Assembly (NCBI GenBank): GCA_944325035.1
Contig: CALUYM010000002.1
Location: 71,329-135,328 of the forward strand
Length of the DNA stretch: 64,000 nucleotides
Reading direction: 5' to 3'
DNA from: an uncultured Anaeroplasmataceae bacterium
Lineage (GTDB): Bacteria > Bacillota_I > Bacilli_A > Acholeplasmatales > Anaeroplasmataceae
Of the stretch, positions 62,028 through 64,000 are shown one piece after another (position 1 is the first letter of the stretch; each line of letters starts with the position of its first letter). The position numbers were made by a program, and so were the translations under genes. Below the pieces are notes generated by a model. It saw only the letters and a list, made by a program, of their open reading frames with translations. It was not told where the DNA came from and did no database searches.

Positions 62028-64000
62028 TGAAGGTTTCTCTAAATTGGTTAAAGGATTATCTAAATTTAGATAAATATAGTGTGAGTGATTTATTTAACAC
62101 CTTCTCATTTCATATTTCTGAACTTGAATCAAGTTATGATTTAGCTAATGCTTCTTGCATGACTGTTGGATATGTTAAAGAATGCGTTGACCACCCAGAT
62201 AGCGATCATTTACATGTATGTCAAATTGAAATAAGACCAGGTGAAGTAAGTCAAATTGTCTGTGGAGCTCCAAATATAGTCGCAGGTGCAAAAGTTATTG
62301 TGGCTTTACCAGGTGCTGTTTTACCTGGTGATTTTAAAATCAAACCTAGTAAGATTCGTGGTGTTGAATCAAATGGAATGTGTTGCTCACTTCAAGAATT
62401 AGGAATTGAAGATAAGTATGTTGAAGAAGCATACAAAGATGGAATATATTTATTACCACAAGATGCTAAAGTTGGAGATGATCCGCTTAAATATTTATGT
62501 TTAGATGACCACGTCTTTGACTTAGATTTAACCTCAAATCGCAGTGACTTATTATCTGTTGAAGGTATTGCATATGATTTAGGTGCAGCTTTAAATGAAC
62601 GTGTTTGTATTCCAAACTTTAAATTAGAAGAGATTGATGAAAAAAATCCAATGGAAGTTTCAGTGGATACACCAAAGTGCAAAAAATATTTAACAAGAGT
62701 AATCAAAGATGTAAAAATTCAATCATCACCTGAATTTATTAAAGCTCGTTTAATAGCTTCAGGAATTCGTCCGATTAATAATGTAGTTGATATCACTAAC
62801 TATGTTTTAATTGGTTTAGGTCAACCACTTCATAGTTTTGATTTAGATAAACTTGGAACAAAAATTGTAGTAAGAGAGGCTAAAAATGACGAGACTTTAG
62901 TAACTCTTGATGATATTGAAAGAAAATTAAGTGATGGAGATATTATAATTACTGATGGAAATACTCCACTTTGTGTCGGTGGAGTAATGGGTGGAAAATC
63001 TACAGAAATTACAACCGAAACTAAAAATGTAGTTTTAGAAGCCGCTTATTTTGAACCACTTCAAGTTCGTAAGACTAGTCAATCATTGGGGTTAAAGAGT
63101 GAATCTTCTATTCGCTTTGAACGTATGATTGACTATAAACGTGTAAACCGTGCTTTAGATTATGCTGCTTATTTATTAGCTAAATATGCTTCTGGTAAGG
63201 TATTATCTGGTGTGGTTGGAGTTGAAGATATGTATGAAGATAAGGTGGTTTTTGTTTCAACAAATAAAATAAATAAAGTCTTAGGTACAAACTTATCTAA
63301 TCAAGAGATCGAATCAATTCTTGAACGCTTAGCTTTAGATTTTAAAGGTGAAGGCGAATATACAATCACTATCCCAAGTCGTAGAATGGATTTACAAGCT
63401 AGTTATCAAGATATTATTGAAGATATAGCAAGAATTTATGGATACGATAATATTCCAACAACTTTACCAGCTACAAGTCTAAAAGGCGGATTAACTGATG
63501 AACAAAAATATTATCGTAACATTCGTCAAATACTAACTAATTTAGGTTTAAATGAAGCAATTACATATAGTTTAGTGTCAGAAAAAGTTATAAATGATTT
63601 TTCTAATCAAGATAAAAAGTCAGTCCATGTCCTAATGCCAATGACAGAAGATAGAGCAGTTATGCGTAAATCTTTAGTTAAATCATTAATTGATGTTGTT
63701 GTTTATAATAAAGCTCGTAAAATGAATGATGTGCAATTCTTTGAATTAGGAAAAGTTTATAGCACAGATGGTGAGCAACATTTCTTAAGTGGTGCTTTAA
63801 CAGGTCTTTATATGTCTAATTTATGGCAAGGTGTCAAAGTAAAAGTTGATTTTTTCTTAGTAAAAGGAATTTTAGATACTTTATTTGCAAAGTTAAATGT
63901 TGATGCTTCTTATGTTAAAGCAGATGAGTTTAAAAATTTACATCCAGGTAGAAGTGCCAAAATTATGATTAATGATACATATGTTGGCTTTGTAGGTGAA
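62027..64000 (+). CDS. pheT: Phenylalanyl-tRNA synthetase beta subunit, partial
   Basis: The frame is open from ATG 62027 to the window end, covering about 658 of the expected 800 residues. It starts MKVSLNWLKDYLNLDKYSVS, has the tRNA-binding OB domain (DHPDSDHLHVCQIEIRPGE, VCGAPNIVAGAKVIVALPGA), the B3/B4 editing region (VDITNYVLIGLGQPLHSFD, GGVMGGKSTEIT), the B5 domain, and the class II-like core with LHPGRSAKIM near the end. Overlaps pheS by one base. It forms the alpha2-beta2 PheRS. Confidence 0.96.
   Translation, partial: MKVSLNWLKDYLNLDKYSVSDLFNTFSFHISELESSYDLANASCMTVGYVKECVDHPDSDHLHVCQIEIRPGEVSQIVCGAPNIVAGAKVIVALPGAVLPGDFKIKPSKIRGVESNGMCCSLQELGIEDKYVEEAYKDGIYLLPQDAKVGDDPLKYLCLDDHVFDLDLTSNRSDLLSVEGIAYDLGAALNERVCIPNFKLEEIDEKNPMEVSVDTPKCKKYLTRVIKDVKIQSSPEFIKARLIASGIRPINNVVDITNYVLIGLGQPLHSFDLDKLGTKIVVREAKNDETLVTLDDIERKLSDGDIIITDGNTPLCVGGVMGGKSTEITTETKNVVLEAAYFEPLQVRKTSQSLGLKSESSIRFERMIDYKRVNRALDYAAYLLAKYASGKVLSGVVGVEDMYEDKVVFVSTNKINKVLGTNLSNQEIESILERLALDFKGEGEYTITIPSRRMDLQASYQDIIEDIARIYGYDNIPTTLPATSLKGGLTDEQKYYRNIRQILTNLGLNEAITYSLVSEKVINDFSNQDKKSVHVLMPMTEDRAVMRKSLVKSLIDVVVYNKARKMNDVQFFELGKVYSTDGEQHFLSGALTGLYMSNLWQGVKVKVDFFLVKGILDTLFAKLNVDASYVKADEFKNLHPGRSAKIMINDTYVGFVGE

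Noticed and set aside
1..64000. CRISPR arrays, tRNA or rRNA genes
   Set aside because: No regularly spaced repeats and no TTCGA-type T-loop or rRNA core sequences were noticed; the boxA-like element at 5660 is not accompanied by rRNA.

Overview
The window is a very AT-rich chromosomal segment of a low-GC Bacillota, most likely class Bacilli and near the Erysipelotrichia/Turicibacter/Haloplasma/Mollicutes-adjacent lineages. The evidence is extreme AT bias, TGA used as a true stop (standard code), the Bacilli-type ylbDEFG cluster, ytfI-ytfJ, CvfB, AddAB, a CcpA regulator with an upstream cre site, and two T-box aminoacyl-tRNA synthetase leaders. murC and alr indicate a walled cell. Several spore-associated families (two GerW/YtfJ paralogues, YtfI, a YjcZ-like peptide, YlbD) suggest a sporulating ancestor, but no core sporulation gene is present, so nothing can be said about actual sporulation. 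The genus cannot be fixed from the sequence.

Region 1 (1-9.4 kb) is a mobile-element graveyard. It holds the tail of a possible helicase, a frameshifted MOBP-type relaxase behind an intact mobC with a candidate oriT, a DUF4268 nuclease-like gene, a shortened ArsR regulator, an element-type sigma factor with an unusual two-hairpin leader, a boxB-boxA-like antitermination site, a nonsense-broken conjugation-type ATPase, a frameshifted XRE/membrane protein, and a frameshifted Rep/MobT-like initiator behind a GC-rich hairpin. At least five reading frames are broken by single-base events.

Region 2 (9.4-19 kb) is gene-sparse accessory DNA: a GGDEF protein with an NTF2-like sensor domain, a GNAT acetyltransferase, a NYN-domain putative RNase, a nonsense-broken LysR regulator beside an AhpD-like/cupin gene pair, and a cellulose-synthase-like glycosyltransferase with a C-terminal PilZ domain. 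The GGDEF and PilZ genes look like the two ends of one c-di-GMP circuit.

Region 3 (19-37 kb) is mostly intact core metabolism and housekeeping: bcp-yaaA (peroxide defence), an alcohol dehydrogenase plus SDR pair, dut-cysK joined by a 10-bp tandem repeat at the cysK start, gltX and cvfB, yidD with an M42 peptidase, asnB with a GerW paralogue, a uL15-like fusion protein, rmuC-ytfI-ytfJ, def, and small spore-type peptides.

Region 4 (37-64 kb) is conserved core: a flippase, a guanylate-kinase-like gene, ylbDEFG, rpsP-khpA, the overlapping addB-addA-rimM-trmD operon, rplS with its own promoter and leader, murC, ccpA, T-box-tyrS, a UPF0104 flippase, a compact alanine racemase, a PPi-type phosphofructokinase, pyk, rsmF, an XRE/SHOCT-like pair and T-box-pheST (pheT runs off the end). 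Start-stop overlaps (ATGA, TAATG, GTGA) are frequent, and GGTGAT-type ribosome binding sites decide many starts. No tRNA, rRNA, CRISPR array or intact insertion sequence was seen.
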